NCBI GenBank assembly: GCA_035933635.1
Contig: DASYYY010000040.1
Coordinates: 1 to 11,267 of the forward strand
DNA: 11,267 nt
Direction of reading: 5' to 3'
DNA from: JAKIVR01 sp035933635
GTDB taxonomy: Archaea; Thermoplasmatota; Thermoplasmata; Lutacidiplasmatales; UBA184
In this document: piece after piece, positions 6,419-11,267 of the stretch
How positions within the stretch are numbered: the stretch's first letter is position 1
How the letters are laid out: the number at the start of each line of letters is the position of its first letter
Notes under the pieces: model-generated
Seen by the model: only the letters and a program-made list of their open reading frames with translations
Told to the model about the DNA's origin: nothing
Databases searched by the model: none
Position numbers and translations under genes: made by a program

Positions 6419-7153
6419 ATGAAGCACACCCTCGCGGAGGCCGCCTCGGAGCTGTCCCGCAATCTCGAGCTCGACCTGCCGCCGGTACAGGTCTCCTACC
6501 TGGACGCCGCCCCCGAAGGAATCGACCGCCACCCCGGTGGCGTGCCGTCGGTGTGCACGTTCTTCGCCGAGGCCAAGGACCGCAGCTTCTACGCGCCCGT
6601 CGGCGACCACGAGGCGTGCGAGATCGGCGCGTTCGTTCTCGGGATCCCTCCCAAGGGGGAGCTTGGCGACCGGCTGGCCTCGACGGTCGGTAAGATGCAG
6701 AAGGAAGGGTACCTCGCGCCCGGTGACGAGGCCAAGATCCCGCACAACTCGGAGGCACCGGCGTTCGTCGCCTACGGGCGGCTCGGGACGCTCGACCTTC
6801 CCCCGACCGGGATCCTCCTGTTCGCCCGGCCGAAGTCCGTCATGCTCGCCCTGGAGAGCGCCGGATTCCAGACCCCGGTGATGGGCCGGCCGATGTGCTC
6901 GGTGATGCCGACGCTCGTCGGGGGAACCCCGATCGCGCTCTCGGCCGGGTGTATCGGCTCGCGCACCTACGCCCGGATCGGCGACGACCGGATGATCGTC
7001 GGGATCCGCGGCGACCACTTGGATACCTTCCTCAACGACCTTCGCCGAGTTCGGGCGGCCAACGAGTCGGTCCGTCAGGAGGACGAGTGGCGGCGGGATC
7101 TCGCCGCCCATCCCTATCGACCGGCCCCGCCCGTCCGCTCGTCCGCGGCGTAG
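6419..7153 (+). CDS. DUF169 family protein (COG2043-like)
   Basis: This is a 244-aa soluble protein with no signal peptide or membrane span. It fits the DUF169 pattern: PPVQVSYLDAAPEG near the start, a first Cys in PSVCTFFAEA (Cys46), a second in HEACEIGAFVLGIP (Cys67), then a central segment with LPPTGILLFARPKS. A third Cys follows in GRPMCSVMPTLVGG (Cys160) and a fourth in LSAGCIGSRTYARI (Cys178). The four Cys could bind a metal or cluster, but no biochemical role is established for the family to my knowledge. ATG 6419 is preferred. The frame stays open to an ATG at 6332, but those 29 residues are Arg/Ser-rich and would cover the direct repeat. The ribosome binding site is poor (GGCGGGG). 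The stop is TAG 7151-7153. The gene is divergent from the doxX-like gene and convergent with the DUF929 gene. Confidence 0.8.
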   Translation: MKHTLAEAASELSRNLELDLPPVQVSYLDAAPEGIDRHPGGVPSVCTFFAEAKDRSFYAPVGDHEACEIGAFVLGIPPKGELGDRLASTVGKMQKEGYLAPGDEAKIPHNSEAPAFVAYGRLGTLDLPPTGILLFARPKSVMLALESAGFQTPVMGRPMCSVMPTLVGGTPIALSAGCIGSRTYARIGDDRMIVGIRGDHLDTFLNDLRRVRAANESVRQEDEWRRDLAAHPYRPAPPVRSSAA

Positions 7154-7183
7154 CGCCGAGCCACTGCACCCAACCGGGTACAG

Positions 7184-7202
7184 GGGCCCCCAGCGGGGGC
7201 CT
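7184..7202. terminator. hairpin between convergent genes (possible bidirectional terminator)
   Basis: GGCCCCC (7185-7191) and GGGGGCC (7195-7201) form a perfect 7-bp stem with the 3-base loop AGC; G7184 and T7202 can add a wobble pair. It lies between the stop of the DUF169 gene and the stop of the DUF929 gene, overlapping the latter's TAG. There is no T-run on either strand, which archaeal terminators usually need, so the role is uncertain. Confidence 0.4.
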
Positions 7203-8304
7203 ACTTGATCCCGTCGAGGACCGCCCGGACCCCCGGGTCCTGCGCCAGTGCGACCGGGGTACCGTTGTTCAACCAGACGACGTAGGCCAACAGGACGTCG
7301 ATCGTACCCTCGAGCGCGGAGTACACAGTGCCGTTGTGCGCCGCGAGCTGCTGGGCGATCTGGCTCGCCGTCGCCCCGGAAAGCACCGCCGGATCGACGA
7401 GCGTCCCGGTGTGGACGAACGTCCCGCCGATCGCCACGAACGGGATCCCGCCGAAAGGGTCGTAGGCGCTGAGGAAGGCCTGCTCGATGCAGCGGCCGGT
7501 CCCGGGCGAGGTGATCTGTTGGTCGTTCGTCGATTCGCGGATCTCGAGCGCGAGGTAGGGGCTCGCCAGCGACAGGTTGGCCAGCACGACCGAGGGCGTG
7601 TTCGGGTAGACGTCGCTGAGCGAGGAGTGGTCGTACTGCACTCCGCTGACGTTGCCGAGCCGTTCGAAGGCGCCGAGGACCGCCCAGCTGGAGGCCGAAC
7701 AGAACGGGCAGGCGACCGAGCCGTAGAAGAAGAACACCGGCGCGCCGGCCTCCGACCAGGCGCCGTTCGGTACGCGCTCCCAGCCGGCGGGCTCGCCCGT
7801 CAGGAACGGCGACAGCACCGGGCAGCCCTGGACGAAGGCGACCGCGCCGAAGATCCCCGCGGAGGCCAGTCCGACCGAGGCGCCCACGACCGCGGTCCGC
7901 TGGAAGGCCGCGTTCCACCGGACCTTCGAGCGCAGGAGCGCGATCGCGAGGAGGGCGGCGGCGGAGGCCGCGATGAACCCGAGCACCGGGATGGTCGGGA
8001 AGTAGGTCCCGATCGGCGAGGGGAGCACGAGGGCGAGGAACGCCCAGACTCCGAGCCAAGGGCACAGGAACCAGGCGATGCGGGCCAATGGCCACCCCTT
8101 GCGGGCGAGCCAGCTCGCGTGCTCGTCCGGGGGCTCCGGTGCCGGCGTGGGCGCATCGGCCCGCTCCCGGGAGAGGCGGCGGAGCTGTCGGCCGGCGGAG
8201 GTCCCGTCCGGTTCCGGTGAGAACCCGCTGCGGGAATCGTCGGCGATCTCCTCCCAGCTCGCTCCCTCCGAACGGCGCCGGTCGATCCACCCCCAGTCGA
8301 CCAT
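7201..8304 (-). CDS. membrane-anchored DUF929 protein with thioredoxin-like CPFC motif
   Basis: This is a 367-aa protein. Residues 1-45 form a charged cytoplasmic module beginning VDWGWIDRRRSEGASWEEIA, followed by a Pro-rich linker. Three likely membrane spans follow at about 72-95, 104-125 and 136-158. The remainder is a DUF929 domain. VFFFYGSVACPFCSASSWAV carries the CxxC pair Cys199/Cys202 at the start of a helix, then come LGNVSGVQYDHSSLSDVYPN and GGIPFVAIGG, where Pro288 would be the cis-proline of a thioredoxin fold. DUF929 is known from Sulfolobus and Thermoplasma-type archaea and lacks a proven function; a thiol-disulfide role is inferred from the motif. The domain probably lies outside the membrane. 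ATG 8304 has GGAGG (complement of 8313-8317) eight bases upstream. The gene is divergent from rnz across 87 bases. Confidence 0.8.
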   Translation of the reverse strand: MVDWGWIDRRRSEGASWEEIADDSRSGFSPEPDGTSAGRQLRRLSRERADAPTPAPEPPDEHASWLARKGWPLARIAWFLCPWLGVWAFLALVLPSPIGTYFPTIPVLGFIAASAAALLAIALLRSKVRWNAAFQRTAVVGASVGLASAGIFGAVAFVQGCPVLSPFLTGEPAGWERVPNGAWSEAGAPVFFFYGSVACPFCSASSWAVLGAFERLGNVSGVQYDHSSLSDVYPNTPSVVLANLSLASPYLALEIRESTNDQQITSPGTGRCIEQAFLSAYDPFGGIPFVAIGGTFVHTGTLVDPAVLSGATASQIAQQLAAHNGTVYSALEGTIDVLLAYVVWLNNGTPVALAQDPGVRAVLDGIK

Positions 8305-8312
8305 CGGTGCCC

Positions 8313-8317
8313 CCTCC
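8313..8317 (-). promoter_or_regulatory. Shine-Dalgarno of the DUF929 gene
   Basis: The minus strand reads GGAGG eight bases before the ATG at 8304, one of the best ribosome binding sites in the window. It fixes the start that includes the N-terminal WEEIA module. Confidence 0.7.
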
Positions 8318-8357
8318 CGAGCGGCCCTGGGGCAAGAGGATGTTGCTCACACGGCGC

Positions 8358-8370
8358 CCGCTAAGAGCGG
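8358..8370. repeat. 13-bp dyad between the divergent DUF929 and rnz genes
   Basis: CCGCT-AAG-AGCGG is a perfect 5-bp dyad with a 3-base centre, ending 21 bases before the rnz ATG, in the 87-base divergent gap. It could be an operator or chance. No clear TATA box is visible for either gene. Confidence 0.35.
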
Positions 8371-8391
8371 TCGGCGCTCCCCTCGTCGACG

Positions 8392-9294
8392 ATGGAGCTG
8401 ACGTTCCTGGGAACGGCCGGATCCTGGCCGACCAAGGAGCGGAATGCGAGCGCGATCGCGCTCGACACCGAGCGCGAGCTGATCCTGTTGGACTGCGGCG
8501 AGGGCACCCAGCGCCAGTTGTTCGCGTCCACGAAGTCGTTCATGAAGGTCCGCCGGATCTTCCTGACCCACTTCCACGGCGACCACTTCCTCGGCCTGCC
8601 CGGACTGATCCAGTCGATGTGCCTGAACAACCGGCAGGAACCCCTCGACCTCTATGGCCCGCCCGACGCCCGGGAAGTCCTGGAGCGGGTGCTGACCCTC
8701 GGTTACTTCACGCTGCGTTTCCCGGTGACCATCCACGCGCTCCAGCCCGGCGCGACGGTCGAGCTCGACGGGTACACGGTGCGGAGCGCGGAGGCCTCGC
8801 ACCCGGTGCCGTCACTGGCCTACCGGGTCGAGGAGGGCCCCAAGCGCGGCCGGTTCGACGCGGCCCGGGCGCGGTCGCTCGGGATACGGGGTCCCGACTT
8901 CGGTCGGCTGGAGGCGGGCGAGAGCGTCACCGTCGCCGGCCGGACGATCGCTCCGGAGGAGGTGATGGGACCCCCTCGGGCCGGGCGTTCGGTGACCTAT
9001 TCGGGGGACAGCGCGCCCTCCGAGAAGATCGCCGCGCTGGCGCGCGGCTCGACCGTCCTCATCCACGAGGCGACGACAGCCCAGGACCTCGAGCAGGAGT
9101 CCAACGCCTGGGGCCATTCGTCGGCGCGGCAGGCCGCCGCCATCGCCCGGGAGGCCGAGGTCGGCGAGCTGTTCCTCACCCACTTCTCCTCGCGCTACCC
9201 GGAGGTCGAGCCGCTGGAGGCGGAAGCACGGACCCTGTTCCCCGGGAGCCATGCCGCGCGGGACCTGCTCGATCACCTGATCCGTCAGCCATGA
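8392..9294 (+). CDS. rnz: RNase Z (tRNA 3'-processing endonuclease)
   Basis: This 300-aa metallo-beta-lactamase enzyme cuts the 3' trailer from tRNA precursors. The full set of zinc and catalytic motifs is present: FLTHFHGDHFLGLPG (His60, His62, Asp64, His65), HPVPSLAYR (His137), TYSGDSAPSE (Asp206), the HEAT motif (225-228), GHSSA (His242) and LTHFSSRY (His264). Residues about 149-180 (GPKRGRFDAARARSLGIRGP and after) match the flexible arm used to grip tRNA. The length is that of the short bacterial/archaeal form. It begins at ATG 8392 with the standard MELTFLGTAGSWP. No strong Shine-Dalgarno or TATA box is obvious in the 87-base gap. Its stop TGA (9292-9294) overlaps the ATG of hutI as ATGA, so the two are probably cotranscribed. 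Confidence 0.96.
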   Translation: MELTFLGTAGSWPTKERNASAIALDTERELILLDCGEGTQRQLFASTKSFMKVRRIFLTHFHGDHFLGLPGLIQSMCLNNRQEPLDLYGPPDAREVLERVLTLGYFTLRFPVTIHALQPGATVELDGYTVRSAEASHPVPSLAYRVEEGPKRGRFDAARARSLGIRGPDFGRLEAGESVTVAGRTIAPEEVMGPPRAGRSVTYSGDSAPSEKIAALARGSTVLIHEATTAQDLEQESNAWGHSSARQAAAIAREAEVGELFLTHFSSRYPEVEPLEAEARTLFPGSHAARDLLDHLIRQP

Positions 9295-10547
9295 TCGCCG
9301 CCGACGGAGTGTTCGTCGGCATCTCCGAGCTCGCCACCCTGGCCGTCGGCCCCGTTCCTCGCCGTGGCCCGGCCATGGGCGAGCTCGGGATCGTCCCGAA
9401 CGCGGCCCTGGCGATCCGTCAGGGTCGGATCGTCTGGACCGGCGCCGAGCGCCAACTCCGCCGTCAGGTCCGCCTCGCCGGGGGACGTAGGCCCGTCGAC
9501 CTGGGGGGGCGAGCGGTCCTCCCCGGATTCGTCGACGCGCACACCCACCTGTTGTTCGCGGGCGACCGCCATCGTGAGATCACCTGGAAGCTGGAAGGGC
9601 TGAGCTACTCGGAGATCGCGCGTCAAGGAGGCGGGATCTATTCGACGGTCACCGCCACGCGTCGCGCGAGCGACGCCGAGCTCGTACGTTCCGCCCTCGA
9701 CCGGCTGCGCCGGATGCACAGCTGGGGCACCACTACGGCCGAGGTCAAGAGCGGCTACGCGCTCACGCTGGAGGGCGAGCTCCGGCTCCTTCGGCTCGTC
9801 CCGCGACTCGCCCGGGCCTCGGGGGTGAACCTCGTTCCGACCTTCCTCGGCGCCCACGCCGTCCCGCCGGAGTATGCCGACCGGGCCGACGTCTACATCG
9901 ACCAGCTCGTCGAGCGGTGGCTCCCTCGGGTCGCCCGCGCCGGGCTCGCACGCTTCTGCGATGTGTTCTGCGAACCGGGCTTCTTCGACGTCGCCCAATC
10001 CGAGAAGCTGCTGTTCGCGGCGGCGCGGCTCGGCTTCGGGCTGAAGGTCCACGCCGACGAGTTCCATGCCCTCGGCGGCGCCGCGCTCGCCGCGCGGGTC
10101 GAAGCCCGCTCGGCCGAGCATCTCCTGACCACCCCGTCCTCGGAGTACCCCCAGCTCGCGAGCGCGGGGGTCGTCGCGGTGCTCGCCCCCGTCACGCCGT
10201 TCGCGGCGCTCTCGGCACTGCGCAGCCCCGGCCGCGAGCTCGTCGACGCCGGCGTGCCGGTCGCGCTGGGAACCGACCTCTCGCCCAACTCCTGGGTCGA
10301 GGCGATGCCGCTCGTGCTCGCCCACGCCGTCTACGATGCGCGCCTCTCGCCGTCGGAGGCGATCACCGCCTCGACGGTGAACGCGGCCTACGCGATCGCC
10401 GAGGAGGAGCGCGCCGGCCAGCTCGCACCGGGCCGTCCGGCCGACTTTTCGGTCTTCCCGGTCGAGCACGCCGTCGAGGTGCCGTACCGCTTCGGCACGC
10501 TTCCGGCGCGGGTTTACCGACGAGGAAAACTCGTTTTCTCGAGGTGA
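9291..10547 (+). CDS. hutI: imidazolonepropionase
   Basis: This 418-aa amidohydrolase opens the ring of 4-imidazolone-5-propionate to N-formimino-L-glutamate, the third step of histidine breakdown. Key residues are present: DAHTHLLFAG (His84, His86) after LPGFV, EVKSGYAL (Tyr156), LGAHAVPPEY (His189), KVHADEFHALGG (His254, Glu257), SAEHLL (His277) and LGTDLSPNSWVEAMPL (Asp329). The spacings His254-Glu257-His277-Asp329 agree with those I recall for Bacillus HutI, so the enzyme looks intact. ATG 9291 overlaps the rnz stop. The N-terminus VGPVPRRGPAMGELGIVPNA fits the family, so a later start at 9375 would cut conserved sequence. The stop is TGA 10545-10547. No HutH, HutU or formiminoglutamate enzyme is visible in the window, so its pathway partners must lie elsewhere. 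Confidence 0.95.
   Translation: MIAADGVFVGISELATLAVGPVPRRGPAMGELGIVPNAALAIRQGRIVWTGAERQLRRQVRLAGGRRPVDLGGRAVLPGFVDAHTHLLFAGDRHREITWKLEGLSYSEIARQGGGIYSTVTATRRASDAELVRSALDRLRRMHSWGTTTAEVKSGYALTLEGELRLLRLVPRLARASGVNLVPTFLGAHAVPPEYADRADVYIDQLVERWLPRVARAGLARFCDVFCEPGFFDVAQSEKLLFAAARLGFGLKVHADEFHALGGAALAARVEARSAEHLLTTPSSEYPQLASAGVVAVLAPVTPFAALSALRSPGRELVDAGVPVALGTDLSPNSWVEAMPLVLAHAVYDARLSPSEAITASTVNAAYAIAEEERAGQLAPGRPADFSVFPVEHAVEVPYRFGTLPARVYRRGKLVFSR
10521..10541. repeat. inverted repeat at the 3' end of hutI
   Basis: The last codons of hutI contain GAAAAC followed by TC and GTTTTC. The flanks CGA and TCG extend the dyad apart from one bulged G. It is unusually A/T-rich for this window. It could be a transcript-end structure or part of the signals for the next gene. 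Loop size is tight, so it may act as a DNA dyad and not as an RNA hairpin. Confidence 0.4.
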
Positions 10548-10561
10548 ATTCCAACCGAGAA

Positions 10562-10569
10562 TTCAAATA
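10562..10569 (+). promoter_or_regulatory. probable TATA box of the twin-repeat small protein
   Basis: TTCAAATA lies in a short A/T-rich patch between hutI and the next gene, preceded by GAGAA. Its centre is 40 bases before the ATG at 10606, nearly the same distance as the TATA box of atpK. The implied start site is near 10592, just before the GAGGT ribosome binding site. The match to a TATA consensus is imperfect. Confidence 0.45.
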
Positions 10570-10592
10570 GGACCGTCGAGGTTCTCGTCGGT

Positions 10593-10597
10593 GAGGT
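10593..10597 (+). promoter_or_regulatory. Shine-Dalgarno of the twin-repeat small protein
   Basis: GAGGT lies eight bases before ATG 10606. It decides between that ATG and the in-frame GTG at 10591, which would place the ribosome binding site inside the coding region. Confidence 0.65.
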
Positions 10598-10605
10598 CGC
10601 CAAAC

Positions 10606-10821
10606 ATGGCGGAGCGCGTCGGCAAAGAGCAAGTCACCCGAGAGAAGGGCTACCTGTATTACCTCGGCAAGGACGGGTACCTGTGGAAGACCCCGACCAA
10701 GCTCAACAAGAGCGGCCGTAAGGCTAAGGTCGGTTCCGAGAAGATCAGCCGCGCGGACGGTTACATGTACTTCCTCGACAAGAAGGGGTACATCGCCCGC
10801 GCCAAGATGAAGAACGCCTGA
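10606..10821 (+). CDS. small basic protein made of two GY-rich repeats (unknown function)
   Basis: This is a 71-aa, Lys/Arg- and Tyr-rich soluble protein. It is an internal duplication: residues 5-32 (VGKEQVTREKGYLYYLGKDG and on) and 42-69 (VGSEKISRADGYMYFLDKKG and on) match at 12 of 28 positions, including VG, E, R, GY-Y, L-K and GY. Each unit suggests a short beta-hairpin pair with aromatic residues on one face. The linker KLNKSGRKAK is strongly basic. No Cys, signal or membrane span is present. I do not know its function; the charge and size would suit a nucleic-acid or ribosome binding protein, which is inference only. It has its own TATA-like box, a good Shine-Dalgarno and a strong terminator, and is A/T-richer in codon use (many AAG, TAC) than its neighbours, as expected for a well-expressed gene. 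Confidence 0.85.
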   Translation: MAERVGKEQVTREKGYLYYLGKDGYLWKTPTKLNKSGRKAKVGSEKISRADGYMYFLDKKGYIARAKMKNA

Positions 10822-10843
10822 ACGGTTTCCCCGTTTTCCCCCC

Positions 10844-10878
10844 GAACCCCGCCCTCGGGCGGGGTTCCCCCCTTTTTT
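10844..10878 (+). terminator. hairpin and T6 terminator after the small protein
   Basis: GAACCCCGCCC (10844-10854) pairs perfectly with GGGCGGGGTTC (10857-10867), an 11-bp stem (ten or so usable, with a tight loop). It is followed by C-rich bases and six T at 10873-10878. It begins 22 bases after the stop codon. It is the clearest terminator in the window; the T-run is what archaeal RNA polymerase mainly uses. Confidence 0.8.
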
Positions 10879-10917
10879 CCGAGCGCTCGAGGCGGGCCGA
10901 CGCCCCGGGACGCCGGT

Positions 10918-11070
10918 TCACTTCGGGAGCGGGGGCGGCAGCACCCGCATCGAGCACGGCATCGCGACCCCGCACTCCCCGCAGAACAGTCCCTCATCGA
11001 CGACCCACAGGAACGCCCCGCAGCGGTCGCACTTGCGCGGGTCGTCGGAGGCGTCGAAGCGGCACGTCAT
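10918..11070 (-). CDS. small zinc-ribbon protein (unknown function)
   Basis: This is a 50-aa protein with two CxxC knuckles: KCDRCGAF (Cys14, Cys17) and LFCGECG (Cys30, Cys33), separated by 12 residues, plus Cys3 and Cys39. The spacing fits a rubredoxin-like or zinc-ribbon fold binding one zinc. The remainder is short (SMRVLPPPLPK at the C-terminus). ATG 11070 is chosen because the frame upstream to a GTG at 11142 reads only Arg/Gly/Pro-rich sequence typical of non-coding GC-rich DNA. No good Shine-Dalgarno is seen. The stop TGA is the complement of 10918-10920. It converges on the twin-repeat gene. A role cannot be assigned; such small ribbons occur in RNA polymerase, ribosomal and unassigned archaeal proteins. 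Confidence 0.6.
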   Translation of the reverse strand: MTCRFDASDDPRKCDRCGAFLWVVDEGLFCGECGVAMPCSMRVLPPPLPK

Positions 11071-11111
11071 CCGACCGGGACGGAGGCGCCGCAGAGGATG
11101 AACCCGGCGGG

Positions 11112-11130
11112 CGCCGGAACGGCTCCGGCG
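11112..11130. repeat. short perfect hairpin upstream of the zinc-ribbon gene
   Basis: CGCCGGA (11112-11118) and TCCGGCG (11124-11130) form a 7-bp stem with the loop ACGGC. It lies about 40 bases upstream of the zinc-ribbon ATG. It could be a leader structure or chance in GC-rich DNA. Confidence 0.4.
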
Positions 11131-11160
11131 TTCCCGAGTCACGCGAGCGGCGCACGGACG

Positions 11161-11266
11161 GAGCGCTGTCGCGCCCGGCCGAACCTCCGGTAGAAATACC
11201 GGGACACCTGTCGCGGCGCTCGGAGGTTATCATTCGGCCGTTCGCGGGCGCGGGCGCATCGCGTTC
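11161..11266. other. nested inverted repeats at the window edge (possible structured RNA)
   Basis: Several arms pair in nested order. GAGCGC (11161-11166) pairs with GCGTTC (11261-11266, one G-T pair) and GCGCC (11171-11175) with GGCGC (11253-11257 or 11247-11251). CGGCCGAA (11176-11183) pairs with TTCGGCCG (11233-11240) and CCTCCG (11184-11189) with CGGAGG (11221-11226). Within the apical part CCGGTA-GAAA-TACCGG (11187-11202) is a perfect hairpin with a GNRA loop that competes with the CCTCCG pairing. No protein frame fits here. I could not match it to SRP RNA, RNase P RNA or tRNA. It may be cut by the window end. Confidence 0.4.
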
Positions 11267-11267
11267 C

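Noticed and set aside
6389..8350. Long open frame (-) across the DUF169 and DUF929 genes
   Set aside because: It covers two real genes in the wrong frame and shows no domain or plausible composition.
8088..9290. Upstream extension of hutI to about 819 codons
   Set aside because: The extension is the shadow of rnz and of the opposite-strand DUF929 gene. Homology begins at ATG 9291, which also makes the ATGA overlap.
9285..10469. Long open frame (-) opposite hutI
   Set aside because: Antisense to an intact enzyme; rich in Arg/Gly/Asp/Glu with no recognisable domain.
11206..11267. tRNA D-arm-like GGTTATCATTC near the right edge
   Set aside because: The following bases do not form a 5-bp anticodon stem, and no acceptor start is visible. 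The rest of any RNA would be outside the window.
1..11267. CRISPR array, transposon, integrase, toxin-antitoxin or defence system
   Set aside because: No regularly spaced repeats, transposase motifs or known defence domains were found on either strand; the gene content is conserved core or conserved-unknown.

Overview
The window is archaeal and GC-rich (about 70% by eye). The evidence is an A-type (A/V) ATP synthase gene set, TATA-box promoters with short leaders, an archaeal-style RNase Z, and DUF169, DUF929 and DoxX-like proteins. The mix suggests an uncultured, GC-rich member of the Thermoplasmatota or a nearby euryarchaeal lineage. That placement is inference, because the window holds no rRNA or other phylogenetic marker.

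Layout. Positions 1-3556 (+) carry the end of atpB, then atpD, a 64-codon single-membrane-span ORF, atpH and atpI, packed with overlaps or very short gaps. Positions 3578-5453 (-) carry atpC, atpE and atpK, transcribed towards the first block in the order K-E-C from their own TATA promoter. Together these encode most of a rotary ATP synthase: catalytic-head subunit B, central-stalk subunits D and C, peripheral-stalk subunits E and H, stator subunit I and c-ring subunit K. Subunits A and F are not in the window. The usual euryarchaeal order H-I-K-E-C-F-A-B-D has been broken and one block inverted.

Positions 5631-8304 hold a DoxX/DoxD-like membrane protein (-), a DUF169 protein with four cysteines (+), and a membrane-anchored DUF929 thioredoxin-fold protein with a CPFC motif (-). 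Positions 8392-10547 (+) hold RNase Z (tRNA 3' processing) and imidazolonepropionase (histidine breakdown), joined by an ATGA stop/start overlap. Next comes a self-contained expression unit at about 10557-10878: TATA-like box, Shine-Dalgarno, a 71-aa protein made of two copies of a 28-residue GY-rich unit, and a strong hairpin plus T6 terminator. A 50-aa zinc-ribbon protein (-) follows. The right edge (11161-11266) has nested complementary arms that could be part of a structured RNA or a large palindromic site.

Most genes are recognisable housekeeping or conserved-family genes. I do not see a defence island, CRISPR array, integrase, insertion sequence or other mobile element. The least explained parts are the small membrane ORF inside the ATPase operon, the twin-repeat 71-aa protein with its expression signals, and the structured right edge.
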